Positions 43,194-52,259 of a stretch of 64,000 nucleotides of DNA are shown here, one piece after another. Location of the stretch: assembly GCA_965214085.1 (NCBI GenBank), contig OZ243937.1, positions 3,906,001-3,970,000 of the forward strand, written 5' to 3'. A program made the position numbers and the translations under genes. The stretch's first letter is position 1, and each line of letters starts with the position of its first letter. The notes below the pieces were generated by a model that saw only the letters and a program-made list of their open reading frames with translations, made no database searches and was not told the origin of the DNA. Source of the DNA: UBA6055 sp965214085 (GTDB taxonomy: Bacteria; Chloroflexota; Anaerolineae; Aggregatilineales; Phototrophicaceae).

Positions 43194-43483
43194 TTGAAGC
43201 GCCGGTACGAACAATAAACGATGTTGTTGCCGACTTCCTCGCTTGCAGGCCGCCGGATGACAAGATTCTGGAATATTTCATACCTCCTGATTTGCAGTTG
43301 CGAGCCGATTTCCTTTCAGAATTACATGGCGAAGACGAGCTTACTGCGCTTGAACGAGAGGAAGTCTTTGAATTTGTACGCGCCGATGGCTTTGTATCTC
43401 TCCTCAAAGCCAAGATAAACCGGCGACAGCGGCTTGGCATCATGCTTCAGATGCAGAATGGAAACTCGAAGGCTTACGGATAG
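43190..43483 (+). CDS. Small paralogous protein 2 upstream of HNH nuclease
   Basis: A 97-residue paralogue: IEAPVRTINDVVADFLACRPPDDKILEYFIPP, then LERE and a basic end (LLKAKINRRQRL). It differs from copy 1 through most of its length, so duplication is not recent. Coupled to copy 1 by a 4-nt overlap and 29 nt before copy 3. Confidence 0.65.
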   Translation: MIEAPVRTINDVVADFLACRPPDDKILEYFIPPDLQLRADFLSELHGEDELTALEREEVFEFVRADGFVSLLKAKINRRQRLGIMLQMQNGNSKAYG

Positions 43484-43512
43484 GACGTTGGAATAGTTGA
43501 GGAGCGCAACCG

Positions 43513-43767
43513 ATGATAGACGCGCCTGTACGCGCGATACAGGATATTATCGCCGACTTTCTGGCTTGCCGGCCGCCGGATGAGGAGGTGCTGCAATACT
43601 ATTTTCCGCCGATCTCGCAGGCGCGCCTGAGCTTCCTTCTGGAGCAGAAAAGCGAGAGCGAGCTGACCGCCACCGATTCGGAAGAGCTTGGATCGTTTCT
43701 CCGCGCCGATGAGTTCATGGGCATGCTCAAGACAAACACCCGATTCAAGGACTGGAAAACAAAATAG
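43513..43767 (+). CDS. Small paralogous protein 3 coupled to HNH nuclease
   Basis: An 84-residue paralogue (IDAPVRAIQDIIADFLACRPPDEEVLQYYFPP) closest to copy 2. Its TAG stop shares a base with the GTG start of the nuclease, so the two are translated together, the layout of an antitoxin directly before a toxin. Ribosome site GGAG is 9 nt upstream. Confidence 0.65.
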   Translation: MIDAPVRAIQDIIADFLACRPPDEEVLQYYFPPISQARLSFLLEQKSESELTATDSEELGSFLRADEFMGMLKTNTRFKDWKTK

Positions 43768-44186
43768 TGGCGCTTGGCAGAGCGAAAATTCGGGAAGTCC
43801 GGCGTCTCGCAGGGGCATGTTGCGAATATTGCCTACTGCACGAAGATGAACTGTCGTATCGATTTGAAATCGATCACATCATTCCAATTAAACACGGCGG
43901 CGGCGACTCTTTGGACAATCTCTGTTTGGCTTGCAGCCAGTGCAACGGCTATAAGGGACCCAATCTCGCCGGTCTTGATCCGCAATCAGATCAAATTGTG
44001 GCGCTCTATAATCCGCGCAAGCAGATCTGGGCAGAACACTTCGTTTTGGCTGACGACGGGTCGCTGATTGGGCGAACACCGGAAGGTCGTGCGACAGTAG
44101 ATGTTCTGCGTATGAATACTGAAGCTCGCAGCGCAAAACGCAGGAAACTTAAGATAATTGGTCGTTATCCCTGCCAGAAACCGTAG
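43767..44186 (+). CDS. HNH endonuclease
   Basis: A 139-residue HNH protein. The domain is CEYCLLHEDELSYRFEIDHIIP...GGDSLDNLCLACSQCNGYKG: two CxxC pairs for zinc, the DH of the catalytic motif and the terminal Asn/Lys. It is a stand-alone nuclease of the size found with small partner proteins. It begins at GTG overlapping the stop of small protein 3. The four-gene unit 42879-44186 separates a binding protein from its permeases, so it was inserted in the operon. Confidence 0.9.
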   Translation: MALGRAKIREVRRLAGACCEYCLLHEDELSYRFEIDHIIPIKHGGGDSLDNLCLACSQCNGYKGPNLAGLDPQSDQIVALYNPRKQIWAEHFVLADDGSLIGRTPEGRATVDVLRMNTEARSAKRRKLKIIGRYPCQKP

Positions 44187-44251
44187 CGGATGAATCTTCG
44201 CGTCGCCCAACAGTTTCACGCTAATCGGCTTAGACTGAGCCAGTCTCTCAA

Positions 44252-45175
44252 ATGAGCAAATACCTCGCCAGCCGCCTGCTGCAAACCATCCCGACAGTCT
44301 TCCTCGTTACGGTCGCCGTCTTCCTCATGCTGCATCTGACACCGGGCGACCCGGCCGAAGTCTTCCTGGGCGATAAACGCAGCACCCCGGAACTGCTGGA
44401 AAAAGTCCGCGAAGACATGGGGCTGAATCGCCCGCTGCACATCCAGTACCTCAGCTACATGGGCGGCGCGCTGCGTGGCGATTTGGGGCGCTCGCTGCAA
44501 ACCAACGTACCGGTTATGGATCAGATACTGACGCGCCTGCCCTGGACGATTGAGCTGGCGGCGGCCGCCCTGCTCATCGCCGCTTGCGTGGGTGTCACGA
44601 TCGGCATCATCGCCGCCCTGCGTCACAACACCGTCATCGATACGCTGGCGATGGCTTTCGCGCTGATCGGTATTTCCATGCCGGTCTACTGGACGTCGCT
44701 GCTGCTGATCCTGCTCTTCGCCGTGCGGCTGCGCATCCTGCCGGCCATCGGCCAAGGCGGGCTGGAGCGGCTGATCCTGCCGGCGACGGCGCTGGCTTTG
44801 GTCTCGGCCGGCTCCTTGGCGCGCATGGTGCGCTCGAGCATGCTCGAGGTGCTCAATCAAGACTTCGTGCTGACCGCCCGCGCCAAAGGCATCAGCGAGC
44901 GGCTGGTCGTCGCCCGCCATGTACTGCGCAACGCCCTGATCCCAGTGGTGACCATACTCGGTCTGATGCTAGGCAATATGCTCAGCGGCGCCGTCATCAC
45001 CGAGACGATTTTCGCCCGCCTGGGCATCGGCCAGAAGTACGTCGAAGCGGTGCTGCAGAAAGACTTCACCATGGTGCAAGGCACGACCCTGTTCATCGCC
45101 CTGATGTACGTCTTCGTTAATATCGTGGTCGATATGGTTTACGCCTTCGTCGACCCGCGCATTCGTTATGTCTGA
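44252..45175 (+). CDS. ABC peptide-type importer permease, DppB-like
   Basis: A 307-residue permease: first helix LLQTIPTVFLVTVAVFLML, then HLTPGDPAEVFLGDKRS and six helices in all, with the EAA loop FVLTARAKGISERLVVARHVLRNALIP and the ending VDPRIRYV. It is 65 nt after the HNH nuclease gene and overlaps the DppC-like gene by 8 nt. With the binding protein at 41166 it is the third importer of this kind. Confidence 0.92.
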   Translation: MSKYLASRLLQTIPTVFLVTVAVFLMLHLTPGDPAEVFLGDKRSTPELLEKVREDMGLNRPLHIQYLSYMGGALRGDLGRSLQTNVPVMDQILTRLPWTIELAAAALLIAACVGVTIGIIAALRHNTVIDTLAMAFALIGISMPVYWTSLLLILLFAVRLRILPAIGQGGLERLILPATALALVSAGSLARMVRSSMLEVLNQDFVLTARAKGISERLVVARHVLRNALIPVVTILGLMLGNMLSGAVITETIFARLGIGQKYVEAVLQKDFTMVQGTTLFIALMYVFVNIVVDMVYAFVDPRIRYV

Positions 45176-46052
45176 GGCTGCTGCCGCGCCAGCCGCTCTT
45201 GAGCATGTCGGGCAGCGGCAATGGCTGCGCTTCGTCAAGCGCTTCCTGCGCTCGCGTAATGTCATGGCTGGCACGCTGGCTCTGCTCGCGGTGATCGCGC
45301 TGGTTGCCCTGGCGCCAGCGATCAGCCCCTACGAACCGACCCAGCAATTCCGCCGCCACCGCTTGGCGCCGCCCAACGCCGAGTTTCTGCTAGGGACGGA
45401 CAACCTGGGGCGCGATATCCTCACGCGCATCCTCTACGGCGGGCAAGTTTCGTTACAAGTCGGCATCGTCTCGGTGGCTATCGGCGCGACGCTGGGTACG
45501 CTGCTGGGTCTGCTGGCGGGTTATCTGGGCGGCTGGGCTGATGTGCTGATCATGCGCTTCATCGACATGATGCTGGCTTTCCCGGGCATTTTGCTGGCTC
45601 TGGTCATCATCGCCGTGCTGGGGCGCAACCTGCAGAATGTAATGATCGCGGTCGGGCTGTCGTCCATCCCGGTCTACACCCGCGTCGTGCGCGGCAGCAC
45701 GCTCGCGCTCAAGCAAGTCGACTTCATCGTGGCGGCGCAGGCGCTGGGCGGCTCGTCGGCGCGCATCATGGCGCGGCATATCTTGCCCAATGTACTGGCG
45801 CCGATCATCGTGGTGGCCACCAACGGCGTGGCCGGCGCCATCATCGCCGGGGCGGCGTTGAGCTTCCTGGGCTTGGGGCAGCAGCCGCCCGACCCAGAAT
45901 GGGGTTTGATGCTCAACGAAGGCCGCGAGTTCATCCGCGTGGCCGCCTGGGTGACGACCTACCCGGGGCTGGCGATCATGGTCACCGTGCTGTCGATCAA
46001 CCTGCTGGGCGATGGCTTACGCGATATCCTCGACCCGCGTTTGAAGCTGTGA
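45168..46052 (+). CDS. ABC peptide-type importer permease, DppC-like
   Basis: A 294-residue permease with the DppC signature GTDNLGRDILTRILYGGQ, EAA loop FIVAAQALGGSSARIMARHILPN, and LSFLGLGQQPPDPEWGLMLNEG near the end, matching the fragment at the left edge of the window. The start overlaps the DppB-like gene by 8 nt, so translation is coupled. No ATPase follows; the minus-strand SDR comes next. Confidence 0.92.
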   Translation: MSEAAAAPAALEHVGQRQWLRFVKRFLRSRNVMAGTLALLAVIALVALAPAISPYEPTQQFRRHRLAPPNAEFLLGTDNLGRDILTRILYGGQVSLQVGIVSVAIGATLGTLLGLLAGYLGGWADVLIMRFIDMMLAFPGILLALVIIAVLGRNLQNVMIAVGLSSIPVYTRVVRGSTLALKQVDFIVAAQALGGSSARIMARHILPNVLAPIIVVATNGVAGAIIAGAALSFLGLGQQPPDPEWGLMLNEGREFIRVAAWVTTYPGLAIMVTVLSINLLGDGLRDILDPRLKL

Positions 46053-46087
46053 AGTCGTTACCGTTTTTCTACACACGTGACGATTGG

Positions 46088-46115
46088 TAGGGGAGAGCCA
46101 CCGGCTCGCCCGAAG
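46088..46115. repeat. Short hairpin repeat
   Basis: TAGGGGAGAGCCACCGGCTCGCCC, a weakly paired member of the GTAGGGGCGAxxx family between the permease and SDR genes, which are convergent; it may help end transcription. Confidence 0.5.
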
Positions 46116-46156
46116 GCACAGCGCTTTATCATGGAATTGCCGCCGGTCAATAGTGG

Positions 46157-46858
46157 CTACTCCCAAAGCATTGAGTGCAGCGTGAAGTCGCTGGTGGTGA
46201 TGCCGGGCGGCAGCGAGATGACCGTATGCGCCATATCGGCGATGGTATCCGCCCCCACCAGAATTGACGGGTCGATGCCCGGCGAGGCGGCAGCGCGCAT
46301 GGGCGTATCGGCCGGACCAGGCGAAATCATGACCACGCGGATGCGCTCGGGGCGCAGCTCGGCCGCCAACGAGCCGGTCAGCCCTTTCAAGCCGACCTTG
46401 GCCGCGGTGTAGGCCGTCACCATCGGCACCGACAGCGCCGTGACGATGGAGCCGATGTTGATGATGCTGGCGTTGTCGCTGCGCCGCAAGTTTGGCAACA
46501 GCGTTCGCGACAAAATGTAGGGCGCGCGTAAGTTCACGCGCAAGATGTGATCCAGCTGTTCATTGCTCGTATCCGCCAGCAACGAGATCAGCCAGTCGCC
46601 GGCGCAGTTGATGAGACTGTCGACAGTCTCGCCCTCAAGCGCGGCGCCGAGATCAGCGACTGCCGCGTCATCGGTCAGGTCCAGCGCGTGCAGGCTCGAC
46701 TGGCCGCCGAGCGCGCTGATTTCATCCGCTACAGTTCGCAGCTTGCTTTGTGTGCGCCCGACGAGAACCGGCTTGATGCCGGCCGCTGCAAATCGCAAGG
46801 AAATGGCGCGACCCATGCCCTGCCCCGCGCCGGTGATTACCGCAGTGCGCTTGCTCAT
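46157..46858 (-). CDS. Short-chain dehydrogenase/reductase
   Basis: A 233-residue classical SDR. Cofactor motif TGAGQGMGRAIS (about 9-20), with Arg in LVGRTQSK after strand 2 suggesting NADPH; NCAG; catalytic Ser in NIGSIVTAL and YTAAK with the usual spacing. It is the downstream member of a minus-strand pair with the homocysteine-methyltransferase-like gene, 15 nt apart. Substrate unknown. Confidence 0.9.
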   Translation of the reverse strand: MSKRTAVITGAGQGMGRAISLRFAAAGIKPVLVGRTQSKLRTVADEISALGGQSSLHALDLTDDAAVADLGAALEGETVDSLINCAGDWLISLLADTSNEQLDHILRVNLRAPYILSRTLLPNLRRSDNASIINIGSIVTALSVPMVTAYTAAKVGLKGLTGSLAAELRPERIRVVMISPGPADTPMRAAASPGIDPSILVGADTIADMAHTVISLPPGITTSDFTLHSMLWE

Positions 46859-46873
46859 GTTTGCTCCCTTGGC

Positions 46874-47770
46874 TCAGGCGCCGCTGTCGATCAGTTGGCG
46901 CAGGCGGGCGATATGCGCCGGGCCAATCTCGCAGCAGCCGCCGACGATGGACGCGCCGGCTTCCAGCCAGCCTGCGGCATGACCGGTGTAGACCTCCGGC
47001 GGCAAATCGGCTCGGGACGATAGCTGCACCACCCCGCCTTCTTCTTCCCAGTCGTCGGGGATCTCCACGAAGCCGTTGGCATAAGCGCCGTAGGGGATGC
47101 CCCGCGCGCGCAGAATCGGCAAGGCGCAGCTGATGCTATCGGGCGTGCAGCAGTTGATGAGCAGCGCAGCGGGCCTGGCGTCGCCCAAGCCGGCAATGAC
47201 CGTTGCCAGGCTCTCGCCGCCGCGCAAGTCGGTCGAGCCGTGATCGTCCAGGGTCAGCGACAGCCAGGCGGTCTTGCCCCGCGCGGCCGCCGCCTGCAGG
47301 AAGGCGCGGGCTTCAAAGCTGGTCGAGAGCGTCTCGCCCAGGTAGATATCGACATAAGGCGCGAGCAAGTCCATCAGCTCGCCGAATTGGGCGGAAGTCT
47401 CGTCAAAGGACAGGGCGAATTCGCTGGCGTAGCTCGCTTCCAGCGGCGGCAAACTAGCGGCGATTCTGACGTCGGGTCGCCCGCAGTCGACGCGCGCGGC
47501 TTGCGCCAGCTCCCCGGCAGTACGCGCCAATTCTTCGAAGCGGTCTTCGATGCCGGCGTGCCGCAGCCGAATGCGCGTCGTGCCGTAGGTATTGGTGGTG
47601 ATGACATCGGCGCCGGCGCGGATGTAGTCGCAGTGGATCTGCCGCACCAGGTCGGCGTCTTCGTACACGGCGGCCACCGCCCATTCGCCATAGCCGCCCT
47701 TGCCGCCGCGATTGACGATTTCCTGCCCCATGCCGCCGTCGAGGAGGATGGGCTTGGCTTTTGCAGTCAT
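46874..47770 (-). CDS. Homocysteine S-methyltransferase family protein
   Basis: A 298-residue TIM barrel of the homocysteine/betaine methyltransferase family. The zinc Cys residues are in LLINCCTP and GGCCEIGP; ILLDGGMGQEI opens the barrel and TTNTYGTTRI follows. It carries no cobalamin domain, so a methyl donor such as S-methylmethionine or betaine is expected; some relatives cleave other thioethers. It is 15 nt ahead of the SDR gene. Confidence 0.9.
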   Translation of the reverse strand: MTAKAKPILLDGGMGQEIVNRGGKGGYGEWAVAAVYEDADLVRQIHCDYIRAGADVITTNTYGTTRIRLRHAGIEDRFEELARTAGELAQAARVDCGRPDVRIAASLPPLEASYASEFALSFDETSAQFGELMDLLAPYVDIYLGETLSTSFEARAFLQAAAARGKTAWLSLTLDDHGSTDLRGGESLATVIAGLGDARPAALLINCCTPDSISCALPILRARGIPYGAYANGFVEIPDDWEEEGGVVQLSSRADLPPEVYTGHAAGWLEAGASIVGGCCEIGPAHIARLRQLIDSGA

Positions 47771-47884
47771 GGTCGCTCTTTTCCCTTAGCGCTGTTGAGG
47801 CGAGATTCTAGCATGTTTGCTTGCTTTCCAGGTAGTGGGACAATGAGCCGTAGCAGTAAATATAAACACAGATAACCTTAGGGG

Positions 47885-48106
47885 CAGGGCAATCGCTTCA
47901 AAATATTTTAACCACAGAGACACAGAGGGCACAGAGGAAAAACCTTGTTGGAACGGCGTCGACGATTCCACAGGGGCCCTTGTGCGTAGGGGCGAGCCGG
48001 TGTCTCCCCTACCGATAGTCACTTTTAGAGCTCGGAATCTTGTCTAGGCCCGGTCACGACCTGCAAGTAACTGCGGTCTAAACGATAGGTAGATGCGATT
48101 GACCAG
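47885..48106. repeat. MITE-like element of the CAGGG family, eroded
   Basis: From CAGGGCAATCGCTTCAAAA with ACCACAGAGACACAGAGGGC to an eroded inverted end CTGGTCAATCGCATC. GTAGGGGCGAGCCGGTGTCTCCCCTAC is inside. Flanking bases show no target duplication. It fills most of the gap 47771-48188. Confidence 0.55.
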
Positions 48107-48188
48107 GCACAGACATCTTGCAAGATAGAATATATGTGCTAGCATTGTCTATGCCAGCCGGACCTTAGACTGTGAATCGGGGTTGACC

Positions 48189-49034
48189 ATGGGGCAGATT
48201 AAAGACGTTACTGAAGCGGCAGTTCGTCCAAATGAGACCATTCCGCCTGCGGACAAACTCATCGTCGGCAACTGTGTGGATGTCATGCGCGGCTGGCCCG
48301 ATGGCAGCATCAAGCTTACGGTGACTTCTCCGCCTTACGATAAGCTGCGCGACTACCAAGGCTACGAGTTTCCCTTCGAAGAAATCGCCGATGAACTTTA
48401 TCGCGTGACGGCCGCCGGCGGTGTCGTCATCTGGGTGGTCGGGGATCGCATCAAAGCCGGGCGCAGCTTGACCTCGTTCCGTCAAGCCATTTACTTCCAG
48501 GACATCGGCTTTTCGGCCCACGATGTGATGATTTATCAAAAAAAGAATACTCCTTTCATGCGCAGCAACGCCTATACCAACGCCTACGAGATGATGTTCG
48601 TGCTATCAAAAGGCAAGCCCAAAACGTTTAACCCGCTGAAAGAGCCGACCCAACGGCACGGTTACGAGATGCTGCCGCACAACAAGCTGCCTGATGGCGT
48701 CAACAAGAAGACGCTTAAGGAGCTTAAAAAAGAAAAAACCCGCACGAATATCTGGCCCTATGCCGTGGGGCTAGGCGGCACGACCAAGGACCGCATCGCC
48801 TTCCAGCACCCAGCCGTCTTCCCCGAAAAACTCGCGCTCGATCATATCTTGTCCTGGAGCGACCCGGGCGATCTGGTGCTGGACCCGATGTGCGGCTCCG
48901 GCACCACGGGTAAAATGGCGCTGCTGAACGAGCGCCGCTTCATCGGCATTGATATGTCGGCGGAATACATCGACATCGCCCGCCAGCGCTTTGCTGACTG
49001 CGGCTTGGCGGTCGCAGTCGAATCCGCTGATTGA
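48189..49034 (+). CDS. Site-specific DNA methyltransferase, N4-cytosine type
   Basis: A 281-residue beta-class methyltransferase. Motif IV is TSPPYDKLRDYQG (about 47-59); the SPPY form is common in N4-cytosine enzymes. Motif I is LDPMCGSGTTGKMAL (about 236-250). The middle (KKNTPFMRSNAYTNAYEMMFVLSKGKP) fits phage and chromosomal orphan methylases. I prefer ATG 48189 over TTG 48183. No nuclease gene is adjacent, so it may regulate or protect DNA alone. Confidence 0.88.
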   Translation: MGQIKDVTEAAVRPNETIPPADKLIVGNCVDVMRGWPDGSIKLTVTSPPYDKLRDYQGYEFPFEEIADELYRVTAAGGVVIWVVGDRIKAGRSLTSFRQAIYFQDIGFSAHDVMIYQKKNTPFMRSNAYTNAYEMMFVLSKGKPKTFNPLKEPTQRHGYEMLPHNKLPDGVNKKTLKELKKEKTRTNIWPYAVGLGGTTKDRIAFQHPAVFPEKLALDHILSWSDPGDLVLDPMCGSGTTGKMALLNERRFIGIDMSAEYIDIARQRFADCGLAVAVESAD

Positions 49035-49055
49035 GCGCGCCCGTCACCGCCCAAA

Positions 49056-49133
49056 CCGTAGGGGCGAGCCTTGGCTCGCCCGTCGTCGTGACTGGATGCG
49101 TTTTCGGGCGACTCACAGAGTCGCCCCTACTAA
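49056..49133. repeat. GTAGGGGCGAGCC hairpin pair
   Basis: Two hairpins, GTAGGGGCGAGCCTTGGCTCGCCC and GGGCGACTCACAGAGTCGCCCCTAC, in opposite senses, so the whole also pairs end to end. The remaining 200 bp up to the next gene hold nothing I can identify. Confidence 0.65.
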
Positions 49134-49336
49134 TTTTCAATATAATGAGTTCTGTCTTTTCTGTGTGCAAAATCGTGACTTGTGAGCGGCTGTGGTAAAA
49201 TAATTTGTACAATGTTCGCCAAGCATCGCAGCGCTTTGACATTCACCACTCCACCGCTCGCCGCCCCCTTTGCCTTACACCGCGAAACGGCTACAATATC
49301 AGTCATAGTCAGCCCTCAAGTGAAACGAGACCTGCC

Positions 49337-50608
49337 ATGGAAGACGTGACCATTCCGACCCTGTATCCCATCAAGCAGACCCTGCCCCAGGGCGACCCAG
49401 TCGACATCGACCGAACGCTCGAGGCGGAATTTGCGCGGCTGGGCTTGGCGGCGCAAGTGCAGGGCAAGCGCATCGCCCTCGGCTTCGGCAGCCGCGGCAT
49501 CGCCAGCATCGATCATATCGCCGGCAAATTGGTGGCGCTGGTCCAGGCGGCCGGCGGCCAGCCCTTCATCGTGCCGGCCATGGGCAGCCACGGCGGCGGT
49601 ACCCCGCAAGGACAGATTGAAGTGCTGGATGGGCTGGGCATCAGCGAAGCGACCATGGGCTGCCCCATCCACGCCACCATGGAAGTCGTGAACACCGGCA
49701 CAACCCACGTCGGCATGCCCGCTTACCTCGACAAAAATGTCGCCGAAGCGGACGGGCTCATCATCACCAACCGGACGAAAGTCCACACCGATTTCCATGG
49801 ACCCCACGAAAGCGGCATCCTGAAGATGCTGGCTATCGGGCTGGGCAAAGAAACAGGCGCGCGCACCATCCACCAGCAAGGCACGGTCGGCCTGCGCGAC
49901 TATATGCCTATTGTGGCGCAGCACCTCTTGCAGCATTGCAACTTTGTGGCCGGCTTCGGCGTGGTCGAGGACGGCTACCATGCGGTGGCTCATTTGGAAG
50001 GCTTCGGCGTCGATGCTGTGGTCGCGGGCGACCAACGCCTGCTGCAGCTTTCGCGCGAGCTCATGCCGAGCTTGCCAGTCGAAGACATTGACGTGCTAAT
50101 CATCGACGAGATGGGCAAGAATATCAGCGGCGCCGGCATGGATACCAATATCATCGGCCGCTGGATGGTCGAGGGCGAGCCGGAGCCGGAATCGCCGCGT
50201 GTCAAGCGCATCGCCATTCTGGATCTAACGCCGGAATCGCACGGCAACGCCACAACTTATGGGCTGGCGGATTTCATGTCGCGCAAGCTCTTCGACAAAA
50301 TCGACTTTCCCATCACCATGAAGAATATGTTCACCAGCGGCTTCCTGCAACGCTGTCAGATGCCGCTGGTCTTCGAAAGCGATGAGGAGACCATCAAGGC
50401 GGCGCTCTTTGACGCCTTCCGCAGCGACCCGTCGCAGTGCGCCGACGCGCGCGTCGTGCGCATCAAGAATACGCTGGCGCTGGAGACGATGTGGGTCAGC
50501 GCCAACATCGCCGCCGAACTGAATGGCAACGGCAACGGCAACGGCGCTGTCGAAGTCAGCAAGCGAGGCGCCGAGCTGGCGTTCGCCGCCGGCGGGATGC
50601 TGATGTGA
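49337..50608 (+). CDS. Lactate racemase-like (LarA N-terminal domain) protein
   Basis: A 423-residue protein of the LarA/DUF2088 group. Family text includes FIVPAMGSHGGGTPQGQIEVLDGLGI, TNRTKVHTDFHGPHESGILKMLAIGLGK and an ISGAGMDTNIIGR segment. LarA racemises lactate with a tethered nickel-pincer nucleotide; the His of GSHGG and the HTDFHG...K region are the likely active-site counterparts, but several LarA residues differ and the subgroup has no known reaction. No lar maturation genes (larB, larC, larE) are near. A Asn/Gly repeat (NGNGNGNG) lies near the end. It converges on the isomerase gene. Confidence 0.78.
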   Translation: MEDVTIPTLYPIKQTLPQGDPVDIDRTLEAEFARLGLAAQVQGKRIALGFGSRGIASIDHIAGKLVALVQAAGGQPFIVPAMGSHGGGTPQGQIEVLDGLGISEATMGCPIHATMEVVNTGTTHVGMPAYLDKNVAEADGLIITNRTKVHTDFHGPHESGILKMLAIGLGKETGARTIHQQGTVGLRDYMPIVAQHLLQHCNFVAGFGVVEDGYHAVAHLEGFGVDAVVAGDQRLLQLSRELMPSLPVEDIDVLIIDEMGKNISGAGMDTNIIGRWMVEGEPEPESPRVKRIAILDLTPESHGNATTYGLADFMSRKLFDKIDFPITMKNMFTSGFLQRCQMPLVFESDEETIKAALFDAFRSDPSQCADARVVRIKNTLALETMWVSANIAAELNGNGNGNGAVEVSKRGAELAFAAGGMLM

Positions 50609-50618
50609 GGCAGGCCGC

Positions 50619-51404
50619 CTAACTTAAGCCAAGCGAGAGCAAGTTGCGATAGCTGATCGCCAGGCTGTCGAAGGGGTCGCCGGCGCAGAAGTCTTGCTCC
50701 ACCGCGTACCACTCGACGCCAGCGTGCTGGCAAGCCGCCAGTATGGCCGGGAAGTTCAAATTGCCCGCGCCGACTTCGGCCATGGCTTGTTGGCCGCGGC
50801 CGTCAGCGCTGGGCAGCATGACCATGTCCTTGAGGTGCACCACCGGCATGCGCCCCGATACGCGCTCGATCCAAGCGAGCGGGTCGCCGCCGCCATGCTG
50901 GATCCAGTAGGTATCCAGTTCCATCTGCACATAGCGCGGGTCGGTCTCCTCGAGCAGCAGGTCCAGCCCGGTGCGCCCGCCGAACTTGACAAATTCAAAG
51001 CTGTGATTGTGATAGCTAAAGGTGAGGCCGGCCGCGGCCAACGTTTCGCCAATGCGGTTGGCGTCCTCGGCGAAGCGCCGGAAGCCATCCTCGCTCCCGC
51101 GGTGCTCCAAGGGCATACCGCCGATGGCCACATGGCGGCAGTCCCAGGTCTCGTGCTGCGCGATGACACGGTCGGGTTTATTGAGCAGGTCATCGACGGC
51201 GACATGCGTATTGCAGATGGCCAAGCCATTGTCATCGACGATGCCTTTGACGGCCGCATCGGGGATGTCGCCGATGGCCGAGATCTGCACCGCCCGGTAG
51301 CCGATGGCGCGGATCTTTTTCATGCTGGCTTCAAAGTCGGCGCGGGTTTTGATATGGTCGCGGATGGTGAATAACTGCGCTGCGATTTGCGTGTCCGGCA
51401 TCAT
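50619..51404 (-). CDS. Sugar phosphate isomerase/epimerase-like TIM barrel
   Basis: A 261-residue protein of the xylose-isomerase-like (AP_endonuc_2) superfamily. Metal-binding text is FSYHNHSFEF, MELDTYWIQHGGGD, HLKDMV and VEQDFCAGDP. Members isomerise or epimerise sugars or inosose. AAGGAG lies before the start. It follows the 51432 gene on the same strand by 27 nt, so the pair is likely one transcript on the minus strand. Confidence 0.88.
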   Translation of the reverse strand: MMPDTQIAAQLFTIRDHIKTRADFEASMKKIRAIGYRAVQISAIGDIPDAAVKGIVDDNGLAICNTHVAVDDLLNKPDRVIAQHETWDCRHVAIGGMPLEHRGSEDGFRRFAEDANRIGETLAAAGLTFSYHNHSFEFVKFGGRTGLDLLLEETDPRYVQMELDTYWIQHGGGDPLAWIERVSGRMPVVHLKDMVMLPSADGRGQQAMAEVGAGNLNFPAILAACQHAGVEWYAVEQDFCAGDPFDSLAISYRNLLSLGLS

Positions 51405-51431
51405 TGCTGCTCCTTCTAGCTTGTTCTATGC

Positions 51432-52259
51432 TTAGCCTTCTTCAATACCTGCCGCCGTCATCAGCTCTCGCAAGGCGCCGACCGCCTGGGCCATGCCCTC
51501 CGCGCCGCTGAAGCCGCTGGAGTGCCGCGCTTCCAGCAGATGCGGCTCCAGAGAGAGGGCGCCGTCGTAGCCGTTATCGCGCAGGCGCGCCAGCAACTCC
51601 GGCAGCTGGCCGTCGCCCTCGCCGGCGACCGTCACTGACTTATCCGCCAGCCGCGCGTCTTTGATGTGGATGTAGCCGATATGCGGGCTGAGCGCGCCCC
51701 ACCACTGGTCTACTTGCCGGTCCGCGCCGCATTGCACGAAGTTGGCCGGGTCCCAGATGAAGCGGAAATGCGGGGAGTCCAGCGCGCGCATTAGTTGCAG
51801 GCAGCGCTCGGGCAGGTCGCCGACCACGCCCTTCTCGTTCTCCAGCAGCAGATTTAAGTCGGCTTCGGCGGCGATTTGCGTCAGCGCGCCCAGGCGCTCG
51901 ATTGCTTGCTGCAAGGCAGCGGCGTCAGTCTCGCCCTCGGGGTAAAAGCTGAAGAGACGGATATTACGCGTGCCCAACTGATGCGCCGTTTCGCCGATGC
52001 GCTTCAGGCGCTCGCATTCGATGTCGATGGGGTCGGCGATAGGCGATTTGCCGATGGGGCTGCCCATGCAGGCGGCCGCCACGCCGTACTGCGCGCAAAG
52101 CTGCTTGATGCGCCCTATGTGCTCGTCGCTGAATTGCGAGCAATTGACGCCCCAAGCCGCGCGAATGTCGATTAGCGCAATATCGAGGCTGTGTAAGACC
52201 TGCAGTTGTTCTTCAAAGTCGCCGGCGACTTCATCGCCAAATGCGCTGATTCTCATCAT
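51432..52259 (-). CDS. Sugar phosphate isomerase/epimerase-like TIM barrel
   Basis: A 275-residue homologue of the neighbouring protein, again with metal-binding motifs: LLLENEKGVVGD, FRFIWDPANFVQCG, YIHIKDARL and LSLEPHLLEA. It differs enough to have another substrate. It is the upstream member of the pair. Confidence 0.88.
   Translation of the reverse strand: MMRISAFGDEVAGDFEEQLQVLHSLDIALIDIRAAWGVNCSQFSDEHIGRIKQLCAQYGVAAACMGSPIGKSPIADPIDIECERLKRIGETAHQLGTRNIRLFSFYPEGETDAAALQQAIERLGALTQIAAEADLNLLLENEKGVVGDLPERCLQLMRALDSPHFRFIWDPANFVQCGADRQVDQWWGALSPHIGYIHIKDARLADKSVTVAGEGDGQLPELLARLRDNGYDGALSLEPHLLEARHSSGFSGAEGMAQAVGALRELMTAAGIEEG

Noticed and set aside
47885..48106. Target-site duplication for this MITE-like copy
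   Set aside because: No direct repeat adjoins the ends, and the right end is eroded.
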